Notes: a model not told the origin generated them from the letters alone. A stretch of DNA of 64,000 bases from Azospirillum brasilense (GCF_005222205.1 NZ_CP032346.1:620001-684000); one strand, 5' to 3'. Positions 13,806 to 22,125 are shown, counted from the first letter of the stretch. A program made the numbers and translations.

Positions 13806-16544
13806 ATGACGATTTCGCAAGAGGCGCGTGACAAAGTCGGGTCCGTCGCCGGCGACGCTCTCGCTCTGCTCACGCATGTGGCCGACACCGCGGCGCAACG
13901 GATGCGCGAGACCGGGGCGGTCGGTGAAGACGTGCTGGCCACGCCCAACAGCTGGACCTCGGTCGAGGCCACGCGATTCCTGAACCAGCTGTCCGGGGAA
14001 ACCCACAGGAACCTGGTGAAGCTCACGCAGGAGCCGGCTGTGGCGCGCGTCGTCGTGGAGGACGACGCCGGGGTCGCGTTCACCTACTACATCTCCCGCG
14101 GAACCCCCCTCGGCGCCGATTACAACGGCGCCCGGCTGGCGAGCTATCGAGCGCCGGTCGGGCGGCTTGCCGCCCTTCCGGTCGGCGCGGAGGCCACTCT
14201 GCCCGCGCTCGGCGGCGCCATCAGCGTCACGGTGAGCGAACGGACTCTGCTGAAACCCACGAAGCCGGGCCACGACTGGGACTCCGTCGATACCCGGTTC
14301 GAGGGCGGCGACTATGGCCCACTCACCGTGGCATCGCTGCGGGCGCTGCTGAAGCGCGACCTCGCGAACGACACCGGGCTCGACCTGGTCGAGCAGTTGC
14401 TGGCCGCCGAAGACGCCGGGGCGCCGAACGTCTGGGAGGGGATCCGCCGCACCCTCATCACGAAGATGGGGCTCCGCGACCAACCGGTCCTCGACCGCTA
14501 CCAGGACGACATCTTCCGCCTGCCCCTGGACAGCCGGCTGCTGATCCTGGGGCCGCCGGGAACCGGCAAGACCACCACGCTCATCCGGCGCCTCGGGCAG
14601 AAGCTGGACCCGGCGTTCCTCACGGAGGACGAAGCCGACAGCGTCGACCGCGCACAGCGTCCCAACGGGATCCCGCACGCGCAGAGCTGGATCATGTTCA
14701 CGCCGACCGACCTCCTGAAGCAGTACGTCAAGGAGGCGTTCGCGCGCGAGGGCATTCCGGCGTCGGACCTGCGCATCCGCACCTGGGCGGACTACCGGCG
14801 GGACGTGGCGCGCAACACGCTCGGCATTCTGAAAACCGCGACCGGCGGAGGCCCCTTCGTGATGCGGGAGGCCGGGACCATCCTCCTGCCCGGCACGATG
14901 GCCAGCCAGATCGCCTGGTTCTCCGACTTCGACGGCTGGCAGAGGACCGCCTTCTGGGATGACCTGCGGGCGGCGGCGCGGGCGCTGAGCGCCAATCCGG
15001 AAGCGGCCACGGCGGACCTGGGGCGCCGGCTGCTGGCGGTCATGGAGACGGCGGACCGGGGAATGGGTGCCGGCGCGCTTGCGGAGCTCGTGGCCGCCGG
15101 CGACGACGTCCAGGGTCTGCTCGGCCGGCTCAAAGGGAGCACCGACAAGATCATCCACGCCGCGCTGAACCTGCAGCTCAACCGGAACAGGGGATTTGTC
15201 GACGAGTTGTCCGCGTTCCTCAGCACGCTGGCGAGCGAGGGGGATGATCCGGACGACCCCGACGCGGACGAGGATGAGGATGCGGCCCAGCCGAAGACCG
15301 GGCGGATGGCCGCAGCGATCACGGCTTACACGCGGGCTGTCCGAGCGCAGGCCCTGGCGCAGGCTCAACAGCGGGCCGTCGGGAGGCAGACCCGAAATGG
15401 ACGGTTGCTGGAATGGCTTGGCGACCGCTCGCTGGCGCAAGGCGAGCGCCTCGCCGTGGGGGAAAGCCTGCTCGTCCAAAGCTTCGTCCGGCACTTCGTC
15501 AATCCCGTGCAGAGGTACGTGGGCGGCATCCCGGCACGGTACCGCCGGTTCCGGCGCCTTCGCCAGGGTGAAGCGGCGTGGTACCACCCCGACGGCTTCG
15601 CCACGGGCGACCTCGATCCTCTGGAGGTTGACGTGGTCATGCTGGCAGTCCTGCGCACCGCCGGCGCGCTGGCCCGCGATCGGCGCGTCGGGCGCGACCT
15701 CGACCGGCCGGCCTACGCACGGGTCCGAGAGGTGGGGGAGCTCTACAGAAACCAGGTTCTGGTGGACGAGGCAGCCGACTTCTCGCCCATCCAACTGGCC
15801 TGCATGGCCGGGCTGGCTACGCCCGGCATCCAGTCGTTCTTCGCGTGCGGCGACTTCAACCAGCGCGTCACCGCTTGGGGCAGCCGTTCTGTTGAGGACG
15901 TGCGGTGGGCGTGTCCGGGCATCGAGGTCCGGACCATCACCGTCTCCTACCGCCAGAGCCGACAGTTGAACGATTTCGCGCGGCAGATCATCCTGGTGTC
16001 GGAGGGAGAGGCGGTTGACGTGGCGCTGCCCGAGCACGTCGACAACGAGGGCGTCGCGCCGGTGCTGGGCCGGAACCTCGCCGATCCGGACTCCATCGTG
16101 ATCTGGCTGGCGCGGCGGATCGCCGAGATCGAGGCCTGCGTGCAGCAGCTCCCGTCGGTCGCCGTCCTCGTCAACGGCGAGGACGAGGTGCAGCGGATCG
16201 CCGGCCGCCTCAACACCGCCTTGGCCGATCTCAACGTGCGCGCCGTGGCTTGCCCGTTCGGGCAGGTTATCGGGCAGGACGGCGATGTGCGGGTCTTCGA
16301 TGTCCAGCACATCAAGGGCCTTGAGTTCGAGGCCGTCTTCTTCGTTGGGGTGGACGCGCTCGCCCGAAGCCAGCCGGAACTCTTCGACAAGTACCTCTAC
16401 GTGGGAGCCACCCGGGCGGCGACGTACCTGGGTGTGACCATCGGGGGACCGGACCTGCCGCAGCGTCTGGCGCCGCTGGGGGCGCTCTTCGGTGAGGGCT
16501 GGAGCGGGCTTCCCGACGGGCCGGGGCTGCGCTCCCCCGCTTGA
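13806..16544 (+). CDS. SF1 (UvrD/Rep-like) helicase, fourth gene of candidate defence operon
   Basis: A 912-residue helicase. An N-terminal domain of about 240 residues of unknown type is followed by motif I GPPGTGKTTT (about 249-258), motif II VDEAADFSP (about 652-660), motif IV-like TVSYRQSRQL, motif V IKGLEFEAVFF and motif VI YVGATRAA. All SF1A motifs are there, so ATP-driven unwinding is expected. An acidic insertion (DDPDADEDEDA) lies mid-protein. GAGGAAA precedes ATG 13806. A 185-base gap separates it from the nuclease gene and may hold a second promoter (TTGAAA at about 13713). Partner of the nuclease, as in RecB- or GajB-type pairs; the pairing is inferred. Confidence 0.82.
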   Translation: MTISQEARDKVGSVAGDALALLTHVADTAAQRMRETGAVGEDVLATPNSWTSVEATRFLNQLSGETHRNLVKLTQEPAVARVVVEDDAGVAFTYYISRGTPLGADYNGARLASYRAPVGRLAALPVGAEATLPALGGAISVTVSERTLLKPTKPGHDWDSVDTRFEGGDYGPLTVASLRALLKRDLANDTGLDLVEQLLAAEDAGAPNVWEGIRRTLITKMGLRDQPVLDRYQDDIFRLPLDSRLLILGPPGTGKTTTLIRRLGQKLDPAFLTEDEADSVDRAQRPNGIPHAQSWIMFTPTDLLKQYVKEAFAREGIPASDLRIRTWADYRRDVARNTLGILKTATGGGPFVMREAGTILLPGTMASQIAWFSDFDGWQRTAFWDDLRAAARALSANPEAATADLGRRLLAVMETADRGMGAGALAELVAAGDDVQGLLGRLKGSTDKIIHAALNLQLNRNRGFVDELSAFLSTLASEGDDPDDPDADEDEDAAQPKTGRMAAAITAYTRAVRAQALAQAQQRAVGRQTRNGRLLEWLGDRSLAQGERLAVGESLLVQSFVRHFVNPVQRYVGGIPARYRRFRRLRQGEAAWYHPDGFATGDLDPLEVDVVMLAVLRTAGALARDRRVGRDLDRPAYARVREVGELYRNQVLVDEAADFSPIQLACMAGLATPGIQSFFACGDFNQRVTAWGSRSVEDVRWACPGIEVRTITVSYRQSRQLNDFARQIILVSEGEAVDVALPEHVDNEGVAPVLGRNLADPDSIVIWLARRIAEIEACVQQLPSVAVLVNGEDEVQRIAGRLNTALADLNVRAVACPFGQVIGQDGDVRVFDVQHIKGLEFEAVFFVGVDALARSQPELFDKYLYVGATRAATYLGVTIGGPDLPQRLAPLGALFGEGWSGLPDGPGLRSPA

Positions 16545-16560
16545 GGCCCGGCTGGCGGAG

Positions 16561-16586
16561 GCGCTGCACGGCACGCCGTGCAGCGC
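16561..16586 (+). terminator. Strong hairpin after the helicase gene
   Basis: A perfect 11-base-pair stem GCGCTGCACGG/CCGTGCAGCGC with a CACG loop lies 16 bases after the helicase stop. There is no T-tract, so it would be a factor-dependent terminator or an mRNA-stabilising fold. It may lower expression of the gene at 16741. Confidence 0.5.
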
Positions 16587-16740
16587 GCCCAGCGGTCGGT
16601 CGCCAACGCGCGTGCGTTCAGGCGTCCTTCCGCGCCAGCCGGGTTGCATCGGCGAGGTGTAGTGCTCACATGGCTTGCAGTCGAGGCGCAGCGGACGGAG
16701 TGTCCAGCAGCGTGCCGCCAGCCGGTTCGAGGATCTGCCT

Positions 16741-17634
16741 ATGTCTGCTGCCGCCGTACTTCCTATCGCCATCCCCCTTCCCTCTCCTGCGGATGTTGCT
16801 GCGGCCCTGAAGGACCTCTTCAAGGACATGCTGCGTCTGTCCGGCCTCGGTGATCCGTTGGCCGCAGTCCTAGGCAGGGACTGCATCGCTGAGGTGGCGC
16901 GAGTGCCGCGTAGTGTTGGCATCGCTCAGCCTGGCTGGCGGCGCGCATGGCGTGCTGTACCGCAGACTGCCGAGACGGAGCCGGTCGTGCAGGCGCTGGG
17001 AAACCTGGTTGGGCTGGAAGCCGATCAGGGTTTCAACGTTTTCGCGCAGCACGAGGCTTCCGGCACGGTGGTCGGCGAGCAGACCCTGGTGATGACCTTG
17101 GTCGGCCCTGTGCTGAGGCGAATGGGCTGGCAAGCGGCCGATTACAGCCCCAGGCTCGACGACGGCAGTCGGCCGGACGGTCTCCTTCGCCCGGTCGCTT
17201 TCGAGTTCAAGCGGCCGGCCCCCGCTTACGACTGCATCTCTGCCGCCAACAGCCACAGGGCTTACGCGACCGTGGCGGATCAGATCCTGCACTACCTCCG
17301 GCATGAGGGCGTTGAGTGCGTGATCTACTCGAATGGCCGATTCTGGTGGCGCCTTGAAGAGGACGCGATCACCGGTCGGCTCTACGTGCTGCGCTTCAAT
17401 TTGCACGATGTGGTGATGAAGCATCGCCGGAACGTGTGGCATCGCAGCTTGGTCGGGTGGCCGCCGCCGGCGCGGAACGCTGGGATGGAGAACTTCATCC
17501 GCGCCTTCCACGCGAGCGCCTTCGCGCCGGACAACAGCGCAACCATTGAAGCGCATCCGGGGTTGCCGCAGATGTTCCCCGGCGTAGGGCCTGTCTGGGT
17601 GAAAGACCTTAAAGCGGATTTCGGCTCAGTTTAG
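16741..17634 (+). CDS. Restriction-endonuclease-fold protein (HsdR N-terminus-like), last residues replaced by IS630
   Basis: A 297-residue protein from ATG 16741. After a helical N-terminus, residues 118-160 read LVMTLVGPVLRRMGW...SRPDGLLRPVAFEFKRPAPAY: Asp 146 and Glu 155-x-Lys 157 fit the PD-(D/E)XK pattern seen in type I restriction HsdR N-terminal domains. DNA binding or cleavage is expected. IS630 inserted at the TA at 17610-17611, and the frame now ends inside the element (KADFGSV). Removing the element and one TA restores a stop five residues later (NNGFG), so only the last residues changed. It lies about 200 bases after the helicase and may belong to the same system. Confidence 0.65.
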   Translation: MSAAAVLPIAIPLPSPADVAAALKDLFKDMLRLSGLGDPLAAVLGRDCIAEVARVPRSVGIAQPGWRRAWRAVPQTAETEPVVQALGNLVGLEADQGFNVFAQHEASGTVVGEQTLVMTLVGPVLRRMGWQAADYSPRLDDGSRPDGLLRPVAFEFKRPAPAYDCISAANSHRAYATVADQILHYLRHEGVECVIYSNGRFWWRLEEDAITGRLYVLRFNLHDVVMKHRRNVWHRSLVGWPPPARNAGMENFIRAFHASAFAPDNSATIEAHPGLPQMFPGVGPVWVKDLKADFGSV

Positions 17635-18279
17635 ATTCGGGTAGCCGCATAGCTTGAACCACGCTTTGGCGTCGGTGGCGGTGATCGCATTGAGGGCTGG
17701 GCCGAGTTCCTCGTTGAGGACCTCGACGGTGCGGGCTTCCTTGGCGCGCAGGATTCCTTTGAGCTTGGCCCAGCCGGGCTCGATGGGCGACAGGTCGGGC
17801 GAGTAGCGCGGGAGGAAGCGGACACGGATCCCTGCGGTCTCAAAGGCGGCGAGGATATCGGCCCGCTTGTGAGCGGAAAGGTTGTCCATCACGACCACGG
17901 CGCCGGGTTTGTCGCGCCGGAGCACGGGCAAGAGCACCTGCTCGACAAAGGCGAGAAACACGGCCGAGGAGGTAGACGCCTCGATGCTCATGGCGGCCAG
18001 CATGCCTTCGGCGCTCAACGCCCCGAGCACCGTGACGCGGTGCCACGACCCACAGGGCACGGACCCGAGCGCCCGCTGGCCGCGCGGCGCCCGGGCCTGG
18101 GTGGGCGTCATCTGGGTGTTGATGCCGGTTTCATCGAGGAAAACCAAACGCGCCGGTTCGTGGACCACCGCATCGTCCCGGTAGGCCGCGCGTTCCGCGG
18201 CGATATCCATGCGCTCTTGCTCGCTGGCCCTCAGCGTCTTTTTTTGCGCGCCAACCCCAGCCGCTTCAAGGTGCGGCAC
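17626..18279 (-). CDS. IS630 transposase, OrfB (catalytic part, copy 1)
   Basis: The catalytic half of an IS630/Tc1-mariner transposase, 217 residues in this frame. LVFLDETGINTQ gives the first Asp, VVVMDNLSAHK the second and SPIEPGWAKLK the final Glu, so the DDE triad is complete. It overlaps OrfA in the -1 frame. A run of seven A (seven T at 18239-18245 on the plus strand) lies in the overlap and is a typical slippery site for making the OrfAB fusion. An independent start is doubtful. Confidence 0.88.
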   Translation of the reverse strand: MPHLEAAGVGAQKKTLRASEQERMDIAAERAAYRDDAVVHEPARLVFLDETGINTQMTPTQARAPRGQRALGSVPCGSWHRVTVLGALSAEGMLAAMSIEASTSSAVFLAFVEQVLLPVLRRDKPGAVVVMDNLSAHKRADILAAFETAGIRVRFLPRYSPDLSPIEPGWAKLKGILRAKEARTVEVLNEELGPALNAITATDAKAWFKLCGYPNLN

Positions 18280-18590
18280 ACCACCGCCGGGCTCAGCGCG
18301 ATGCCGGTGCGTGCGGCCAACCGGTCGCGGTACTGTGCCAGTGTCGCGTCATTATCCTCCCGCACCAAGGCCCGCAGCACGCTCACGCCCTCCGCGTCCA
18401 GTTTGGCTGGTACGCCGCCGGCATGGGGCTTGGCGACCCGCCGCCCCTCAAGGCGCGCGGCCCGCACCCAGTTGTACGCGCAGGCTCGGCTGATCTGGAA
18501 GCGCCGCGCCAGCAACTCGGGGCCGCCCTCGTGGCGCTCATAAGCCAGCAGAACCCGTTCGCGCAGATCGGCGGAATATGGCTGGCCCAT
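18231..18590 (-). CDS. IS630 transposase, OrfA (DNA-binding part, copy 1)
   Basis: A 119-residue protein from ATG 18590 with the paired helix-turn-helix of IS630 OrfA: MGQPYSADLRERVLLAYERH, then RRFQISRACAYNWVRAARLE, then a second HTH with TLAQYRDRLAARTGIALSPA. It ends with GLARKKRR at the slippery A-run, where a -1 shift would join it to OrfB. It binds the element's inverted termini. Confidence 0.88.
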   Translation of the reverse strand: MGQPYSADLRERVLLAYERHEGGPELLARRFQISRACAYNWVRAARLEGRRVAKPHAGGVPAKLDAEGVSVLRALVREDNDATLAQYRDRLAARTGIALSPAVVCRTLKRLGLARKKRR

Positions 18591-18909
18591 GGCGCGCGGT
18601 CCTTCAGCGGTGTCTTCCTCCAACCGCTCAGGCCAGCCAAAATTCCGTCTATACTCAGCGACAATCCGCTTTAACAACGGGTTCGGTTGAGGTTCTGCCT
18701 GCACTTTCCGCCGCTCAGAAGCGGCCGCCAACCCACTGGGCGAAGCCGACGGCTAGGTCCTCCACCGAAGGCCCGTCGAGCGACGTTGGTGCAAAAAGCC
18801 GGGGTGGTGGCATTCGGGAGGGGGAGCGGGTATAGAGGCGGCCCTGCTGAAGCTGAGCGCCCCATGCCGTACAAGAGGATCCGAGTAGCAGCGGAACAGA
18901 AAGTCCGAT

Positions 18910-19215
18910 TCACGTATCCTTATCAACCAGAGCCACCGGGTTGCGCGGCGGCCGCAGTTCGCCCCGGACCACCGGTTCGGGCAGGGTGAAGGCGTAGCGG
19001 CCAAGCATGTTGACGTGCTCGTGGGCGAGCGGCGACAGGCGGCACCGTCGAGCAGGCCGATGCGCGGATCGGCGAAACGCAGACTCGGCGCCGCGAAGAT
19101 GTCGCGGCGGCGGAGTGCGCCGCGTAGCCGGTCGACCAGGCAGAAGGTCCAGGCGCGCCAATCGACGCCGCCGTTCCGGGTCACCTGGCGTTCCCAGGAT
19201 TTCGGCACGAGTTGG
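18910..19215 (-). pseudogene. Tn3-family transposase TnpA remnant
   Basis: Two adjacent minus-strand frames each carry a recognisable piece: VPKSWERQVTRNGG...WTFCLVDRLRGALRRRDIFA...ADPRIGLLDGA, from the middle of a Tn3-type TnpA, and VNMLGRYAFTLPEPVVRGEL, which matches the usual TnpA C-terminus. The large catalytic part between them is deleted and the frame is broken. Cannot be active. Confidence 0.6.
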
Positions 19216-19543
19216 TGCGGGGCTCCGCTCACTCGCGGAACCGTGGGCCGACACCACCTTGCCGGCCGGCCGCATGGTCCTGACCGTGTTCGCCGACATT
19301 GCCAAGTTCGAGCACACCCTGATCGCCGAGCGAACCGGCACGGGTCGCGTGGCGGCCAGGGCGCGCGGCGTGCGTTTTGGCCGGCTGCCGAAGCTGACGA
19401 CAGACCAGATCGCTCTCGCCCGGCGCTTGGTCGATGAAGGACGGTCTCCCCACGAGGCGGCCCGAATTCTCAATGTCCACGCGTCGACGCTGTACCGGAC
19501 ATTTGCCCTCCAGAGCCCCGAGGACGCTGCCTCCGGTTTCTGA
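19206..19543 (+). pseudogene. Serine resolvase, C-terminal remnant
   Basis: Reads GAGLRSLAEPWADTTLPAGR, then MVLTVFADIAKFEHTLIAER and a C-terminal helix-turn-helix (LARRLVDEGRSPHEAARILN, then HASTLYRTFA). This is the second half of a Tn3/Hin-type serine recombinase. The N-terminal part with the catalytic serine is missing; upstream sequence in this frame does not look coding. A short internal start (about 19275) could give only the DNA-binding part. Confidence 0.7.
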
Positions 19544-19580
19544 CTGGCCTATGTCGGTTTCCTGTTCCGCTGCTACTCGG

Positions 19581-19991
19581 CCCTCGGCTCTCAAGAAGCC
19601 CTAGGGCGCCCATCCTGGGGCTGCGTTACAGGGTGACGGCCGATGCGTTCCCCTCGCCGTCGGCCGGCGCCGTGCCGACTGCGGGCACCAGGGTCATGCG
19701 GCCTCCCATGCTTGGCATACGGAGCGCACCAGCGGTGCCGCGGGCGCTGATCAGCCCATCGGCGGGACGATGTCTGCCGGGCCCCTGGGCGCCACCGCCT
19801 CCCGCGTTCGCCTGCGGTACCGGCTGGCTCTCGCACGCTGCGGCGACCGCACCATCGTCGCCTCTCAGCGCCACCCTGCTCGACGATTGGTGGAGCGGCG
19901 CGGTGCCCCCCGGTGCCCCCGGATCTGGCAGAGTCCGCCCGAATCCGCTTGAGAGTTCTGAAGCGTAGGAGAGGCGTCAAGGTTCTGATTG
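19581..19991. other. Gene-free stretch
   Basis: About 400 bases to the right of the Tn3-like remnant. Open frames exist because of the high GC content, but none has a ribosome site, natural composition or a recognised motif. Probably debris. Confidence 0.4.
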
Positions 19992-20112
19992 TTGGTGGGG
20001 TCTGGAGTGTTTTGGTGGGGTCTGGAGTGTTCGGGCATAGCGGGGACTTTCCCGGGGGCCGTCGGGCATAGCGGGGACTTTGGGCATAGCGGGGACTTTC
20101 CCGGGGGCCGTC
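19992..20112 (+). repeat. Two families of short tandem repeats
   Basis: First, the 20-base unit TTGGTGGGGTCTGGAGTGTT occurs twice back to back (19992-20031). Second, the 18-base unit GGGCATAGCGGGGACTTT occurs three times (20033-20050, 20064-20081, 20082-20099); copies 1 and 3 are followed by the same 13 bases CCCGGGGGCCGTC. No gene covers them. Such directly repeated units can be plasmid iterons or regulator sites, but no replication gene lies nearby. Confidence 0.7.
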
Positions 20113-20379
20113 TGACCCCCTCGTCCCCGCCAGCCCTTCACGAATGCGATCCTGCTCGTCGGAGCCGGCCCCTCGGAACGGGCGTCCGCCTCCTGAGGTG
20201 GGGCGGACTCGGTCGCAACTTATCGGAGCTGTACCTCGCCCCGCCCGGCCCTGGGCTTCGACCTTTCGCGGTGCCCTTTGAGCGTATGCCGGGATTCCCA
20301 CAGTGCTCGGCCTGCGCGCGCAATACGAATGCGCACCCGTGCAAGCTGGCGCTGCCGTCAATCCCGACCACCAGCTCAA

Positions 20380-20616
20380 CATTTAATGTATATGGTGCGG
20401 CACATTTGGTCAAATAAAAGATTTTCGCTGATCGACGTTTGCAGCAACAGGCAACTTTGTTGGTAGAAAAACACACAGTACCAACAAAGGCGCATGCATT
20501 TAGATAGCATGACTGTTTCTGTCCGGCCGAAAATGCGACAGCTTTGCTGTGCGTTTGCATCCCGAATCTCTTGGACAAACAATGCCCTGCAGGGCGCTTG
20601 AGACAGCGGATGAGGT
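20380..20616. other. AT-rich gene-free segment with a hairpin
   Basis: Visibly richer in A and T than its surroundings. It holds a perfect 10-base inverted repeat CTTTGTTGGT/ACCAACAAAG (20455-20464 and 20480-20489, 15-base loop). A 35-codon frame at 20494-20601 has no ribosome site. It lies downstream of the Fic operon and could end or regulate that transcript, or be foreign DNA. Confidence 0.45.
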
Positions 20617-20892
20617 CTAAACGGACGTGAAGGTCTGGCGTGTCAGCCGTTCGGTGAGGACGGGGTAGCGTCCCGCCGCTCGCGGGACAACGGGGCGACG
20701 GCGCCCCGGCTGGCGGGCGGCTTGGTACCGCGAAATGTGATCTCCGCGCTCGTCGTAGAGACGGTTGAAGACATGCGCGTGAATGGCCCTGCCGTCGACA
20801 ACGAGGATGATCCAACCGTTGCCAACGGTTATGACGACGTCGCCTTGATCGAGCACGGCGGAGATCCGTTCGATAGATTGGCTCAGGTGCAA
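20617..20892 (-). CDS. Small protein downstream of Fic
   Basis: A 91-residue protein that starts 12 bases after the Fic stop, so it is probably in the same operon. The N-terminal half looks like a small alpha/beta fold (ISAVLDQGDVVITVGNGWIILVVDG); the C-terminal half is basic and arginine-rich. I recognise no family. As a gene just after a Fic enzyme it could be an accessory protein or a diverged antitoxin, but class II Fic proteins carry their own inhibitory helix. Confidence 0.5.
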   Translation of the reverse strand: MHLSQSIERISAVLDQGDVVITVGNGWIILVVDGRAIHAHVFNRLYDERGDHISRYQAARQPGRRRPVVPRAAGRYPVLTERLTRQTFTSV

Positions 20893-20904
20893 CGGTGGGA
20901 ATTC

Positions 20905-22125
20905 TCAGTTGGCATCGGCCTGATCGTCCCCGAGGGGGCCGCCGGGCAGCGCCGGTTCGGCGCCAAAGGGGCGGTTGATGATCCGAAGGGCCTCGACCGC
21001 AGCGAAGTGGCGGTTGCGGCGGTGCCCCGTGCGCTCCTCAAGGATCCTGGAGGCAACCAGCTGGTCAACCGCGGTGGAGGCCGCTTCGAACGTGACGCCC
21101 AGTATGGTCGCCAGGCGCTTGACGGTGATGACCGGGTAGTGCGGCAACACATCGAGCGCTCGCAGGGCGGCCGATGCGGATCGGAAGCGCCGGCGACTGA
21201 GCCAGACCCTGCGAAGCTCCGCTAGGGCGGCGCGCGTGATCATGAGCTCATCGACGGTCCCCACGACGGCGTCGGCGAGGTAGCCGACAACGGCGTGCCA
21301 CTGGAGGCGCTGCTGCGCCTCCTTCAGCGCAGCGTAGTAGCCGGCTTTGTGCGCCTCGATGTAAGGGGACAGGTAGAGCGGCACATGCCCATCAGCCGCC
21401 ATCATCAGCGGCAGGAGCAGGCGCCCGACACGGCCGTTGCCGTCGCGGAATGGGTGCACTGCCTCGAAGTGAGCGTGCCCGATCGCCATGCGGGTCAGCA
21501 GCCCTTGCGTCTGCGTCTGCATCCCCTGGCAGCGCAGGTACTCGACGGTTTGCGCCAGGCACTCGGGCACCAGGGCAGGCGGAGGCGGGTTGTACGTCGA
21601 ATAGGCGATGTCTCCGCCCCCGCCGATCCACGCGACAATCTGCCGGAGCTCTCCAGGCTCATCCCGATAAGCCGTGTCGCCGCGCATAACAGCGCGGTGC
21701 AGCTCCCGCAGCAGCTCGACGGTGAACACCGCTGGGCCTTGTTCCCGGGCGAGCGGCAGGAAAGCGTCGAGCGCGAGGGCGTAGTCTTTGACCTGAATGG
21801 CGGCGTCGGTCGCTTCGACATCCTCGGTTTCTTCGACGGACAGGAGCTCGTCCAGGGTTGAGTGTGTTCCCTCGATGCCGCTGGAGGACACCGCCTCGCG
21901 CCGGGTCAGCACGCGGCTGAACAGGTACGGGTCGTGGAGCTCGGCGGCGAGGGTGTCCACCCGGGCCAGAGCGCGGTTCGCCGCCTCGCTGCGCGCCAGC
22001 ACCGGCGCCAGCATCACGGCGTCCTCGGGCGGGGGCAGGGGGACAACGCCGTGGTGCGCTTGGTGCGGCTCAGGTAGGCGGACCAGGCGCTCTCTGACGT
22101 GGTGGTGCAGATCCTCGCGGCGCAT
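20905..22125 (-). CDS. Class II Fic family protein (probable AMP-transferase) with C-terminal winged helix
   Basis: A 406-residue protein. The Fic core motif HPFRDGNGR (224-232) is complete, with the catalytic His and phosphate-binding residues. The inhibitory motif SSGIEG (81-86, S/T-x3-E-G) lies before the core, which defines class II, self-inhibited Fic proteins. The C-terminal 100 residues (PVITVKRLATILGVTFEAAS...LVASRILEE) form a winged helix, a common fusion that suggests autoregulation. Fic enzymes AMPylate target proteins such as gyrase; the target here is unknown. First gene of a two-gene operon. Confidence 0.88.
   Translation of the reverse strand: MRREDLHHHVRERLVRLPEPHQAHHGVVPLPPPEDAVMLAPVLARSEAANRALARVDTLAAELHDPYLFSRVLTRREAVSSSGIEGTHSTLDELLSVEETEDVEATDAAIQVKDYALALDAFLPLAREQGPAVFTVELLRELHRAVMRGDTAYRDEPGELRQIVAWIGGGGDIAYSTYNPPPPALVPECLAQTVEYLRCQGMQTQTQGLLTRMAIGHAHFEAVHPFRDGNGRVGRLLLPLMMAADGHVPLYLSPYIEAHKAGYYAALKEAQQRLQWHAVVGYLADAVVGTVDELMITRAALAELRRVWLSRRRFRSASAALRALDVLPHYPVITVKRLATILGVTFEAASTAVDQLVASRILEERTGHRRNRHFAAVEALRIINRPFGAEPALPGGPLGDDQADAN

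Larger units (their letters stand above)
17612..18671 (-). mobile_element. IS630-family insertion sequence, copy 1
   Basis: A 1,060-base element flanked by TA at both ends, with inverted termini AAGCGGATT. The two-frame transposase is on the minus strand. Copy 2 lies inverted at 37206-38265 and has the same length. The only coding difference I noticed is one residue near the end of OrfB (Val here, Ala in copy 2), so the duplication is recent. Confidence 0.9.
18881..19580. mobile_element. Decayed Tn3-like miniature element
   Basis: Bounded by a perfect 19-base inverted repeat CCGAGTAGCAGCGGAACAG (18881-18899 and 19562-19580). Inside are a broken piece of a Tn3-type transposase on the minus strand and the C-terminal part of a serine resolvase on the plus strand, the usual divergent order of the Tn3 family. 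About 700 bases remain, so it resembles a Tn3-derived miniature element that could only move in trans. No clear 5-base target repeat is seen. Confidence 0.6.

Noticed and set aside
12675..16922. A 1,415-codon open frame on the minus strand
   Set aside because: It lies opposite the helicase and nuclease genes, whose motifs are plain. It has no family motifs and arises from the GC-rich codon pattern.
19591..20382. 263-codon minus-strand frame across the tandem repeats
   Set aside because: Arginine/proline/glycine-rich low-complexity translation without motif. The repeats explain its repeated peptides.
20494..20601. Possible 35-residue small gene in the AT-rich patch
   Set aside because: No ribosome site, no coupling to a neighbour and no recognisable composition.
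20905..22125. Fic with a separate classical antitoxin (class I)
   Set aside because: The inhibitory motif SSGIEG lies within the same protein before the Fic core, so it is class II and needs no separate antitoxin.
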